Part shown: piece by piece, positions 44,739 through 52,913 of the stretch
Layout of the letters: each line of letters starts with the position of its first letter
Position numbering within the stretch: position 1 is the first letter of the stretch
The notes under the pieces: model-generated
What the model saw: the letters and a program-made list of their open reading frames with translations, nothing else
The model's database searches: none
What the model was told of the DNA's origin: nothing
Position numbers and translations under genes: made by a program
Assembly: GCA_003389385.1 (NCBI GenBank)
Contig: QQVM01000017.1
Span: 74,443 to 138,442, forward strand
Length of the DNA stretch: 64,000 nt
Source: Bacteroidota bacterium
Lineage (GTDB): Bacteria; Bacteroidota; Bacteroidia; AKYH767-A; 2013-40CM-41-45
Direction of reading: 5' to 3'

Positions 44739-45485
44739 TCAGAACCAGCTTACTAATTCATTCAGGTTCAGATTTTTCTTTGATTCTGCGTCAAAATCCC
44801 GGATAATTTTTCCTTCAGACATCTGTAAAATGCGATTCCCATACTGAAGTGCATCTTTCAGGTTATGCGTGACAAGAATTGCCGTGATCTGATTGTCCTG
44901 AATAAGCATTTCGGTAAGTTTCATCAATTGTACAGAAGATTTCGGGTCAAGCGCTGCGGTGGGTTCGTCAAGCAGAAGAAGCGTGGGTCTTGCGAAAACA
45001 GACATCAGCAAAGTGAGCGCTTGTCTTTGTCCGCCTGACAGTTTTCCCATTTCCTGATCAAGTTTTTTTTCCAAACCCATGTTCAGCTCCCTGATTTTTT
45101 CGCTGATCATTTCCCTGAAATCATTACCGGTTCCAATCCGCAGACTTTTACACTTGTCTCTCAGGTAGGCCAGGCGAAAATTTTCAAGTATGCTCAGATC
45201 AGGTGAGGTTCCTGAAAGCGGGTTCTGAAAAATTCTCCCGATCAACCGGCTTCTCTCATGCTCTTTGTATTCAACGATTTCATCTCCATTCAGTTTTATA
45301 CTTCCCGAGTCAGCATTCAAATTGCCTGCAATGAGATTCAGCAGTGTGCTTTTACCTGATCCGTTCGAGCCTACCAGAATGATAAATTCACCTCGCCAGG
45401 CCTGAAAATTCAGTTTGTCAACAGCAGTGATTTCATTGGCTGTGCCTCTGTTGAATTGCTTTTGCAGGTTCCGGATTTCAAGCAT
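44739..45485 (-). CDS. ABC transporter ATP-binding protein (TrpX-type system)
   Basis: The 248-residue ATPase has Walker A GSNGSGKST, signature LSGGQRQALTLLM, Walker B LLLLDEPTAALDP and switch His in VTHNLKDAL. Together with the two upstream genes it forms an importer of the ABC_sub_bind/TrpXYZ-like class. Members of that class are predicted, from riboswitch or T-box context in other bacteria, to transport aromatic amino acids; the substrate here is not known. Its start overlaps the permease stop by 8 nt. Confidence 0.9.
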   Translation of the reverse strand: MLEIRNLQKQFNRGTANEITAVDKLNFQAWRGEFIILVGSNGSGKSTLLNLIAGNLNADSGSIKLNGDEIVEYKEHERSRLIGRIFQNPLSGTSPDLSILENFRLAYLRDKCKSLRIGTGNDFREMISEKIRELNMGLEKKLDQEMGKLSGGQRQALTLLMSVFARPTLLLLDEPTAALDPKSSVQLMKLTEMLIQDNQITAILVTHNLKDALQYGNRILQMSEGKIIRDFDAESKKNLNLNELVSWF

Positions 45486-46344
45486 GGCTTTTTCTCAGAT
45501 TTGGAATGCTGATGATGAGCAATACAAACACTGCCACAACAAGTTTGAGATAGAGTGGGTCAATGCCTATTGAGAGTGCAAATGCAAGCACTAGCCGGAA
45601 AAGGATACTGCCTGAAATAACAGCCGTGATTTGAATTATTATTGAATTGGATCCGAAAAGCCGGACAATCATTTCTCCCATCATCACAGATCCTAATCCG
45701 AGAATCACGACACCAATTCCCATGTTGATGTCAGCGAATCCCTGTACCTGTGTAATCAGATATCCGCTTAAGCCGGTAAAGCCGTTGGCGATTGCAAGGC
45801 CTGTGATTTTCATTCTGTCAGTATTGATTCCGTTCGACCTTGCCATTTGTTCGTTATTTCCGGTGGCTCTCATCGCTATGCCAAAATCTGTTTTCAGCAA
45901 ACGGTCAAGAAAAAAAGCGCAGATCAGTATCATAAGAAAGAGGTAGACAAAGCGGTTTAGATTTCCGTCCTCAGCAAATGTGATTATTTCAAAAACCAAT
46001 GCTTTCCCAATCAGCGGAATATTGGACTTGCCCATGATTGCCAGGTTGACTGAATACAATGCTGTCATTACAAGAATTCCGGCAAGTAGAGCATTCACTT
46101 TCATTTTTGCATGGATGAATCCTGTGATTGCACCTGCAAATGCACATAACAAAAATGCAGCCGGCATGCTGAGGAGTGAATGAAAATCAGACATGATTAA
46201 TACGGCTGTCAGTGCTCCTCCCAAAGTGAATGTCCCGTCAGTGGTGATGTCAGGAATATTAAAGATTTTCATGGAGATGAATATTCCCATCGCCATGGAA
46301 GAGAAACCTAAGCCGAGCAGGATTGCAGACAAATAAAAATCCAT
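45478..46344 (-). CDS. ABC transporter permease (TrpX-type system)
   Basis: The 288-residue protein has about eight transmembrane helices and belongs to the branched-chain amino acid/sugar permease family (BPD_transp_2). The motif ITTDGTFTLGGA is near the N-terminus, and a cytoplasmic loop reads FGIAMRATGNNEQMARSNGI, the coupling region for the ATPase. It lies between the substrate-binding lipoprotein gene (17 nt upstream) and the ATPase gene (overlap), so the three make one transporter. Confidence 0.9.
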   Translation of the reverse strand: MDFYLSAILLGLGFSSMAMGIFISMKIFNIPDITTDGTFTLGGALTAVLIMSDFHSLLSMPAAFLLCAFAGAITGFIHAKMKVNALLAGILVMTALYSVNLAIMGKSNIPLIGKALVFEIITFAEDGNLNRFVYLFLMILICAFFLDRLLKTDFGIAMRATGNNEQMARSNGINTDRMKITGLAIANGFTGLSGYLITQVQGFADINMGIGVVILGLGSVMMGEMIVRLFGSNSIIIQITAVISGSILFRLVLAFALSIGIDPLYLKLVVAVFVLLIISIPNLRKSHA

Positions 46345-46361
46345 TCAGATTGACTATAAAA

Positions 46362-47330
46362 TCAGGGCCTTGTTACCGCAGTAAATGTGCTGTCGAATTC
46401 AAGGCCAAACAATTTGGACTTTTCCGGATTGTAAACTCTTCTTCTGAACTCAACAGGTTCAGGCTTTAAGCCTTCTGCGGTACGGCTCTGAAGCATTTTC
46501 ACGGCCTGCAAGCCAGATTGATAACCCCATGAATACATGTCAGCGCCATAAGCGCACAGTGCTCCTCTCATCACAAGGCCTTCTTCACTGGTGAATACAG
46601 GAACAGATGCCTTGTCGCATAACTGCACAATCACTTCCATTGATGAAAATACAACATTGTCGGGCAAGGCAAAGAATGCATCAATTTTTTTATTCAACAG
46701 GGCAGCGACCACCAACTGTGTTTCATTCGAATTGTTCACCGGCATGGCTTCAATTTGCAAACCAAGGCTTTCGCATCCTTTTCTGATCTGCTCCAGTGCA
46801 TCAACAGATTGCGGCTCCGATTGATTAAAGACTGTGCCGATTTTCTTCGCATCCGGCATTACAGATTTTATCAGGGCAAGTGAAGTATCTATATAATCAA
46901 GAGTTTCAAACACACCGAAGAGGTTTGGCGGAGCATTCCCGGATTCATCTGTGAGTCCGGCGATTTCAGGGCTGGGGGAGACCATCATGAATATCGGAAT
47001 TCTGGATGTGCGTTGCACTGCAGTGATGGTTGACAAAGTCGGATTGGTGGCGATGAGGTCTACCTTTTGAGAAATCAGATAATCACAAGCCTGAATAAGT
47101 GTAGGCTGGTCGTTCTGCGCATTGCGGTAGAGAATTTCAACGCTGCCATCAGTAGGACTAAATCCATTTTCTTTGAGGGCAACAAAAAATCCTTTTTTTG
47201 CCTGAGCAAGTGTTTCATCATGCAATAGATCAAGAAATCCGATCAAAGGTACATTACGCTTATTATCACGGCCACCACATGCTGCCAGAAAAACCAGAAA
47301 TAAAAAAAGTAAAAGTCTTTTTACTTGCAT
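46362..47330 (-). CDS. ABC transporter substrate-binding lipoprotein (TrpX-type)
   Basis: From the ATG at 47330 the protein has 322 residues. It starts with a signal peptide and a lipobox (LAAC), followed by GGRDNKRN. The rest fits the ABC_sub_bind family: two Rossmann-like lobes with IGFLDLLHDETLAQAKKGF, VDLIATNPTLSTI and AKKIGTVFNQSEPQS. The longer ORF to 47492 runs into the upstream TPM gene and is Glu/Val-rich, so I rejected it. The gene starts 26 nt after the stop of a TPM-domain gene, so the transporter may be cotranscribed with LemA and the TPM genes. Confidence 0.9.
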   Translation of the reverse strand: MQVKRLLLFLFLVFLAACGGRDNKRNVPLIGFLDLLHDETLAQAKKGFFVALKENGFSPTDGSVEILYRNAQNDQPTLIQACDYLISQKVDLIATNPTLSTITAVQRTSRIPIFMMVSPSPEIAGLTDESGNAPPNLFGVFETLDYIDTSLALIKSVMPDAKKIGTVFNQSEPQSVDALEQIRKGCESLGLQIEAMPVNNSNETQLVVAALLNKKIDAFFALPDNVVFSSMEVIVQLCDKASVPVFTSEEGLVMRGALCAYGADMYSWGYQSGLQAVKMLQSRTAEGLKPEPVEFRRRVYNPEKSKLFGLEFDSTFTAVTRP

Positions 47331-47355
47331 CGGTAATTTAAATTCAGAATTTTTT

Positions 47356-48204
47356 CTACCAGCTTCCACCTGCGCCACCGCCTCCGGACATACCTCCTCC
47401 AAAACCTCCAAAGCCTCCGCCAAATCCTCCTCCGCCGTATCCTTTTCCCGAAAATGAACCCCAAGAACCTCTGGAACGGTCCATTGCGGCATTCATCAAT
47501 GCCCATGCTGCCCAGAATGAAAGATTGTTTCTTCTAGCATATCGATTGACATCCCTTGTTTTCAAGACAGAAATGAGTATGAAGATGAATACAAAAAGTA
47601 GAATGAGAAACCATGCAGGCGAATCTTTTTCATAACCTTTTTTCATATACTGATCCGCAGTGTATTCTCCTGCCACTATTCGCATGATGGAATTCGTCGC
47701 ATCGTCCAGACCTTTGTAAATCATTCCTGCCCTGAAAGCCGGAACAATTTCATTTTCCACAATGCGCTTGCATAATGCATCAGGAAGCACACCTTCAATC
47801 CCGTATCCTGTATTGATAAATACTTTCCTGTCTTCTATAGCGACCAGAACGAGCACACCGTTGTTTTTATCCTTCTGTCCGATTCCCCAGTGATTGTACA
47901 AACGGACCGCATACTCTGAAATCTCGTAATTGCCGGTTGATCTCATGATCACGACTGCGATCTGTGTGGAAGTGCTGTCGTTGAATGCCACAAGTTTTCT
48001 TTCCAGTTGAGAATGCTCTTCCTTGCTGAGCATGTTGGCAAAGTCACTGACAAGAGTGTTTGCTTTTTCGGGAAAATCTTTTTCGGCTAATACAAAGGGT
48101 GCTGTCAGTGTAAACAGAAAGATCAGGAATGCAAAAGGCGGAAAGTGGGATTTAATCTGAAATCCGCAAATTGATTCAATTTTTGATAACAATCTATTAC
48201 TCAT
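47356..48204 (-). CDS. TPM-domain membrane protein with Gly-rich tail (YgcG-like)
   Basis: The 282-residue protein has an N-terminal membrane-targeting segment (about 20-40), a TPM domain (about 45-180, with LVSDFANMLSKEEHSQLERKL and GYGIEGVLPDALC), a transmembrane helix (about 193-212), and a Gly-rich tail that is almost free of other residues near the end (GGGGAGGSW). TPM domains have been linked to acid phosphatase activity and photosystem repair in plants, and YgcG-like proteins usually occur beside LemA genes. It overlaps the preceding TPM gene by 4 nt (ATGA). The role is unknown. Confidence 0.88.
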   Translation of the reverse strand: MSNRLLSKIESICGFQIKSHFPPFAFLIFLFTLTAPFVLAEKDFPEKANTLVSDFANMLSKEEHSQLERKLVAFNDSTSTQIAVVIMRSTGNYEISEYAVRLYNHWGIGQKDKNNGVLVLVAIEDRKVFINTGYGIEGVLPDALCKRIVENEIVPAFRAGMIYKGLDDATNSIMRIVAGEYTADQYMKKGYEKDSPAWFLILLFVFIFILISVLKTRDVNRYARRNNLSFWAAWALMNAAMDRSRGSWGSFSGKGYGGGGFGGGFGGFGGGMSGGGGAGGSW

Positions 48205-48647
48205 GCTTTGCCTTTCCCGAAAATGATGTCATCCGGCAACTCATTCTTGTCTGACTTGCTGTAAGGGAAGTGAAGGGATAATGCATGTCCGGAAAGGCGA
48301 ATGCCTTCTTTCAGGCCCTTGACGAAATTTCCGTCAACAAAATGTTGCTGCATGATCATTTTAATCTCATGCCAGAAGTCTTCAGGAACTTTGGCATTTA
48401 TACCTGAATCGCCTAAGATGGCAAACTTGTGTGAGTCAAAAGCCATGTAAAAGAGTACACCGTTTTTTTCCTGTGTTCGGTCCATTCCGATTTCATGGAA
48501 AATGTAAGCTGCCCTGTCGAGAACATTGCCTTCACATTTCTTTTCAATGAAGAGACGAATTTCACCGGAGGTGTTTTTTTCAGCCTCTTTTATCGATGAC
48601 AGAATCTGTTGCCTGTCCTGCTCGGAAAAATAGTCTTCTACGCTCAT
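48201..48647 (-). CDS. Small soluble TPM-domain protein
   Basis: The 148-residue protein consists of a TPM domain only, without signal peptide or membrane segment. Visible motifs are ILSSIKEAEKNTSGEIRLFIEK (pattern similar to the larger TPM protein), KNGVLFYMAFDSHKFAILGD and GLKEGIRLSGHAL. It overlaps the LemA gene by 1 nt and the larger TPM gene by 4 nt. The LemA / small TPM / large TPM order recurs in Bacteroidota, and function is not established. Confidence 0.88.
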   Translation of the reverse strand: MSVEDYFSEQDRQQILSSIKEAEKNTSGEIRLFIEKKCEGNVLDRAAYIFHEIGMDRTQEKNGVLFYMAFDSHKFAILGDSGINAKVPEDFWHEIKMIMQQHFVDGNFVKGLKEGIRLSGHALSLHFPYSKSDKNELPDDIIFGKGKA

Positions 48648-49222
48648 TAGAATTTTACATCAGGCGCTTTCTCGCTGCCCTTGTCGCTTTCGAAGTATGG
48701 CTTTTCACCAAATCCCAGAATTCTGGCAAGGACTACTCGCGGAAAGCTTAGTCTTTGTGTATTATATGATTGGGCTGCTTCATTGTATTGACGCCTTGCT
48801 TCGTTGATTCTGTTCTCTGTACCTTCGAGTTGAGCCTGAAGATCCTGGAAATTTTGAACAGCTTTCAGCTGCGGATAATTCTCAGCTACAGCAAGGAGCC
48901 TTCCCAGAGCACTTCCAAGTTGGCCCTGCACTGCCTGGTATTTCTGTATGTTCTCCGGAGTGAGATCATTCGGGTCAATCTTCATGCTGGTCGCACTGGC
49001 TCTTGCCTGTGTGACGGCTTCCAGCGTTGACTTCTCAAAATCTGCTGCTCCCTTCACGGTTTCAACGAGGTTCGGAATGAGATCAGCTCTGCGCTGGTAT
49101 TGGTTTTCTACATTCGCCCAGGATTTGTTTACATTTTCACGGATGCCAACAAGTCCGTTGTAGGAGCTGATTCCCCAGATGACAAGCAGACCAAGGACAA
49201 TCCACCAGAAGTATTTTCTCAT
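48647..49222 (-). CDS. LemA family protein
   Basis: LemA proteins have a single N-terminal membrane helix (here about 5-20) and a long helical bundle outside it. The 191-residue protein shows the family pattern YNGLVGIRENVNKSWANVEN, QYQRRADLIPNLVETVKG, and FPRVVLARILGF near the C-terminus, with the tail KPYFESDKGSEKAPDVKF. The function of the family is unknown. It is first in a probable operon with two TPM genes and perhaps the ABC transporter. An exact -7 element lies 34-41 nt before its start. Confidence 0.93.
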   Translation of the reverse strand: MRKYFWWIVLGLLVIWGISSYNGLVGIRENVNKSWANVENQYQRRADLIPNLVETVKGAADFEKSTLEAVTQARASATSMKIDPNDLTPENIQKYQAVQGQLGSALGRLLAVAENYPQLKAVQNFQDLQAQLEGTENRINEARRQYNEAAQSYNTQRLSFPRVVLARILGFGEKPYFESDKGSEKAPDVKF

Positions 49223-49255
49223 ATTATTTAATTTTTAGGTGATATTAATGAAAAG

Positions 49256-49263
49256 CAAAGATA
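49256..49263 (-). promoter_or_regulatory. -7 promoter element (TATCTTTG) for the LemA/TPM operon
   Basis: The minus strand reads TATCTTTG, an exact TAnnTTTG match, placing transcription start about 28 nt before the LemA ATG at 49222. No -33 TTG is seen at the expected spacing. Confidence 0.5.
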
Positions 49264-49359
49264 TATTTAATTAGTTTTAATTAATCATACAGAATGTGAG
49301 AAAATTCTGTTTGGTATTTACCCCTCTCAATCAATCTTATTAAAATAAATTTTCAGCCA

Positions 49360-50751
49360 ATGAAGTTCATCACAAAATCAAATCCTGTCTTAACTTTCTT
49401 TTGTTTGTTCTTTTTTATGATACCGTGTGCCGGATTCGCTAAAGACAAAGGGAAAACTATTACAATATACGCGAATAATGTCTGCGGACATTTTATGAAT
49501 CTTGTGGTAGCAGAGGGGGATAGCGCGATAGGAATTCACGCTTCCTTCGGCTATGTGGCTTGCCATACCGGCCAATATGTACATGCTGATTCTCTTCCGG
49601 TTTTCTATGCTAAGATCATGTCTGTACTTCCGGATGGATTAGGTCCATATTTATCCAAGAGGATTATAATTGGAAATGAAAATCAATTAAGTCTTTATGA
49701 TATTTCCTACCCAAGCGGATGGTGTGATTCTGTGCTCATAACTCATCGTGCTAATTTAAGCAGCGACAGTGTTCTTCATGCAAGTGTGCACTACAATAAA
49801 AATGTTATTATAAAAAATTCTGTCTCGAGCGATAATTTCATAGTGTATGATTCCCTGCTAAGCACTGTTCTTTATTCTGATAATCTTGGCATGAAACCGG
49901 TTCTGGCGGATTACCATTGGGCTTTCGCTGTACTCGGCATCGATTCTTCAGGTGCTTATCGCTTCAAACTGATTGAAAGGAATAATTACACAACTTTGGC
50001 GGATACTGTATTCGGATCTTTTTTATCAAATCCTACATCCATTAAAAAGGTCGGTTTGGGATGCGTAATTATTGACCAGCCGGGCGATAGCATAGCAAGA
50101 CTGGTTCAATATTCATCACAAGGAGGAGTATTGCAGGATGTAATCATCTACCCACAAAGTGATTTGAATGTCCATGCATTTTATCTTGATAATGAAGTGC
50201 ATTTTCAGCCTCGTGTTGACACAACAAGCTCCATGCTCGACAGACAAGTAATGGTGTATAACTATTCAAATGGCACATACAGAGGGCCATTCAATGTGAA
50301 TTCCCGTTTTCAATTAATGCAGTCACCACATAAGGATGATCATCCTCATATCGTAACACAAAAGGATAGCACTGACGGCAGCATTTATTTTCTTTACAGT
50401 TCTTATAATTGGTTTTTACAAGACTCAGGTTTTACCGCTCCGGGAACGGTATTTTACAAAAGCGATTTTCGTTGTCCTGTAAAGGTGAATGAATACGATG
50501 ACTCCAGAATAGAGTGGAAGGTATTTCCAAATCCTTCAAGAGATCATCTGAATTTTACAGTCAACGGATTGATTTGCGGAAGAGAGTACAAATTCGACGT
50601 AGTAAACAGTCAGGGAAAAGTTGTCCTGGAAAAAATGGTTCAGGCCAAAACGGTTCATGAACTGTTTCTTGAAAATTTGAAACCTGGAATTTATTTTTTA
50701 CGAGTACACACTCTCAATGGTCCGGTTATCCAAAAGTTCGTGAAGGAATAA
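49360..50751 (+). CDS. T9SS-exported protein, function unknown (463 aa)
   Basis: A signal peptide (about 1-27, ending near GFAK) is followed by about 350 residues of beta-rich sequence with no motif that I recognise, and a T9SS type A sorting domain at the end (about 385-463, EWKVFPNPSRDHLNFTVNG, closing with GIYFLRVHTLNG). It may be a propeller or other repeat fold, as suggested by spaced aromatic/Asp motifs (for instance DYHWAFAVLGIDSSG and HKDDHPHIVTQKDS). It is divergent from the LemA operon and convergent with a 95-residue gene. Family knowledge supports only the export route; the function is unknown. Confidence 0.88.
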   Translation: MKFITKSNPVLTFFCLFFFMIPCAGFAKDKGKTITIYANNVCGHFMNLVVAEGDSAIGIHASFGYVACHTGQYVHADSLPVFYAKIMSVLPDGLGPYLSKRIIIGNENQLSLYDISYPSGWCDSVLITHRANLSSDSVLHASVHYNKNVIIKNSVSSDNFIVYDSLLSTVLYSDNLGMKPVLADYHWAFAVLGIDSSGAYRFKLIERNNYTTLADTVFGSFLSNPTSIKKVGLGCVIIDQPGDSIARLVQYSSQGGVLQDVIIYPQSDLNVHAFYLDNEVHFQPRVDTTSSMLDRQVMVYNYSNGTYRGPFNVNSRFQLMQSPHKDDHPHIVTQKDSTDGSIYFLYSSYNWFLQDSGFTAPGTVFYKSDFRCPVKVNEYDDSRIEWKVFPNPSRDHLNFTVNGLICGREYKFDVVNSQGKVVLEKMVQAKTVHELFLENLKPGIYFLRVHTLNGPVIQKFVKE

Positions 50752-51039
50752 TCAGATCAGTTCCACCTCGTGTATGCTTCTGATCGGAATGTCAACGTTA
50801 CTTTTCAAAATGACATAATTTTCGGTCAGATTCCAAATAGTGGTTTCTGTGCACATGGTTCCGGAATCGCTTTCAAAAATGATTTTCACTTTCTGGTACT
50901 CGGCATTTCCCAACCGCAATGCTTTTTCCAAGTCAGAACGTCTCTGTTTAATTGCATAGTCATCCTGAAGTACATCACCTTTCGGAAATTTCAATCCGGA
51001 AATTTTCTCCTTTTCAATCAGTGTGATATTCGGTTTCAT
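50752..51039 (-). CDS. Hypothetical protein (95 aa)
   Basis: The 95-residue soluble protein has no signal peptide or membrane segment and is not a family I recognise. Its composition is normal for coding sequence (mixed charge, one Cys), with the conserved-looking core GDVLQDDYAIKQRRSDLEKAL and ETTIWNLTENYVILKSN. It lies 17 nt after a membrane protein gene on the same strand, so both are probably transcribed with tilS. The stop codon touches the convergent T9SS gene. Confidence 0.75.
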   Translation of the reverse strand: MKPNITLIEKEKISGLKFPKGDVLQDDYAIKQRRSDLEKALRLGNAEYQKVKIIFESDSGTMCTETTIWNLTENYVILKSNVDIPIRSIHEVELI

Positions 51040-51056
51040 TATTCCTTCAGTAATAT

Positions 51057-51554
51057 TCAGACTGCAGGTGTTGTGAGCTTCCTGAGGACAGATTCCAGTT
51101 CAGCAGGCTTCTGAGTCCCGATGCGTGTATGTTTTCCTTCAGACGAAGTGATTTCTACTGCATCATTCCCACCGGTGTAAAAACGGACAAGCCCGTTAAG
51201 TTTTAAATTGAAAACAGGATTGTTCAGATGATACTTGCTGTATTTTTTTCTTTCTATCCTGATAATATTTTTAAGATCGATCTTCACTTTTTTTGATGTC
51301 CACAATCCGTCCAGTTCAATGTAATTTTTATATACTCTGAGTTTGATGTGCAATACGAATAGCAGAATAATTGAAATAACAATGATGGTAATGCCGAGCC
51401 AGAAAAAAAGATCACCGTTTCGTCCATGATGAGTTTTCCACCAATACAGTCCGAAGCAAAACAAAGCCATCAGCAGGCGTCTAAGCAGGCTAAGAGGGTT
51501 GTACCCGAGATATTGCTTTTCCTCGAATAAGGGTTTCTCTTCATTCGTTTCCAT
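51057..51554 (-). CDS. Membrane protein with PH-like domain (165 aa)
   Basis: Two adjacent membrane helices (about 27-42 and 50-70) are followed by a soluble part with KLRVYKNYIELDGLWTSKKVKIDLKNIIRIERKK, the typical strand pattern of bacterial PH-like (bPH2/DUF304-type) domains; I judge this from pattern only. The start overlaps the end of tilS by 14 nt, so it is probably cotranscribed. The role is unknown. Confidence 0.8.
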   Translation of the reverse strand: METNEEKPLFEEKQYLGYNPLSLLRRLLMALFCFGLYWWKTHHGRNGDLFFWLGITIIVISIILLFVLHIKLRVYKNYIELDGLWTSKKVKIDLKNIIRIERKKYSKYHLNNPVFNLKLNGLVRFYTGGNDAVEITSSEGKHTRIGTQKPAELESVLRKLTTPAV

Positions 51555-52869
51555 TCTGCAGCCTGATTATGTAAGTAGTTTTTGTGTGATCGCTGACTTT
51601 GTATCTGTCATCAATTCTATGCCCTAAGATACATACAATGTCCCTGCCTGACAAGAGCAAATGGCAATTTTCCTTACAGAAAAGGTCGATTTTTTTATCC
51701 GTCAGATAGTCGCTGACCTTCTTTTTCTGTTTCATCCCAAGAGGCACAAATGCGTCACCTGCCTGCCAGGGCCTTATCAATAGCGGAAATTTCAGCCTGC
51801 CAGCATCCAGTATCTGAATCTTACTGTCATCTGCCTTGATTTTGGTTCTATTCCATTCTTTGAATTCAAATCGCAGGGATTGACTTCCGAGAGAAATCTC
51901 TCTTGTGACTTTTTTAACCTTGATTCCTGAGAGTTTTCCGTCCGATTGCTTTTCAATGATGATTTTATTCCGGTCCCTTAGTAATCTGAATTTCCCAGAA
52001 TAAAACAATTTGCCTGAACCATCATGCTCAAGTAAAGACTTAGCCAGATTCGCCTGAATTCCTATTGAATGCATAATGGCAGCAAGTAATTCTTCGGGAT
52101 GTTTCTCATCCCTGAGTCGGATCATGTCAATCACCCTTCGCCCGCCCTTGGATTCAAGCGTTATTTGTGACAATTTTTCTTTCAGGAGATCTTCAAGCAC
52201 TAATTCAGATGAATGTAAATTCTCAATATTCGATTTCATCCTGCCTTCGAATCCCTCCCTCAAAGCAGCCAGTTCAGGAATGATTTTAATCCTGAGTTTA
52301 TTTCTGAGATAATCGCTCTTAGCATTACTAGAATCCTCCCGCCACTCAAGTTTGTTTTTCTTTGCGTAAGCCAGAAGATCGGATCTTTTAAAATCAATCA
52401 TTGGCCGTATGATATTATCTCTGTGTTTAGGCATACCTGTCAGGCCTTTCAACCCGGTTCCTCGGATGAGGTTGATGAAAAAAGTTTCAATTTTATCATT
52501 GAGATGATGAGCAGTAAGGATAGAATCAAATTTGTACTTCTTTCTCAATTCTTCGAACCATTTATATCTTAGTTCCCTGGCTGTTTCCTGGATTGATTTA
52601 CCGGATTTGCTGTTTATTTTAGCAGTATCAAAGCGCTTCGTGAAGCATCTAATCCCTGCAGATTTGCAAATATGTTTAACGAAAAATTCATCATCATCTG
52701 ATTCTTTTCCTCTGAGCGTAAAATTGCAATGCACGGCTGAAAACTTATATCCCCCTTCTATCAGTATGTGAAATAAAACAACCGAGTCTAGTCCGCCACT
52801 AAATGCAAGGAGATAAGACTTGCTCTTGTCAAGAATATTTAAGTCCGTATAAGAAAGTTCTTTATTCAC
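51541..52869 (-). CDS. tilS: tRNA(Ile)-lysidine synthetase
   Basis: TilS converts C34 of tRNA-Ile(CAU) to lysidine using ATP and lysine, an essential step for reading AUA. The ATP-binding P-loop motif SGGLDSVVLFH is near residue 20, with AVHCNFTLRG, TAHHLNDKIETF and REDSSNAKSDYLRNKLR further along. The C-terminal part (about 370-442, FPLLIRPWQAGDAFVPLGM and HRIDDRYKVSD) matches the TilS substrate-binding domain. The length of 442 residues is normal. The start codon is GTG (52869). An exact -7 element lies 15 nt upstream. Confidence 0.96.
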   Translation of the reverse strand: MNKELSYTDLNILDKSKSYLLAFSGGLDSVVLFHILIEGGYKFSAVHCNFTLRGKESDDDEFFVKHICKSAGIRCFTKRFDTAKINSKSGKSIQETARELRYKWFEELRKKYKFDSILTAHHLNDKIETFFINLIRGTGLKGLTGMPKHRDNIIRPMIDFKRSDLLAYAKKNKLEWREDSSNAKSDYLRNKLRIKIIPELAALREGFEGRMKSNIENLHSSELVLEDLLKEKLSQITLESKGGRRVIDMIRLRDEKHPEELLAAIMHSIGIQANLAKSLLEHDGSGKLFYSGKFRLLRDRNKIIIEKQSDGKLSGIKVKKVTREISLGSQSLRFEFKEWNRTKIKADDSKIQILDAGRLKFPLLIRPWQAGDAFVPLGMKQKKKVSDYLTDKKIDLFCKENCHLLLSGRDIVCILGHRIDDRYKVSDHTKTTYIIRLQNGNE

Positions 52870-52883
52870 TATTGCCTTCAGGA

Positions 52884-52891
52884 CAAAATTA
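52884..52891 (-). promoter_or_regulatory. -7 promoter element (TAATTTTG) for tilS
   Basis: The minus strand reads TAATTTTG, an exact TAnnTTTG match, with a predicted leader of only about 10 nt before the GTG at 52869. No -33 TTG is seen. It lies between tilS and pabB, so tilS may be transcribed both from here and by readthrough. Confidence 0.45.
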
Positions 52892-52913
52892 ATTATTTAA
52901 CTGTATCAGTTCT

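Noticed and set aside
47331-47506. Arg- and Glu-rich frames over the end of the YgcG-like gene, including the extended frame of the substrate-binding protein
   Set aside because: They are alternative frames of the Gly-rich coding tail of the TPM protein; low complexity explains their odd composition.
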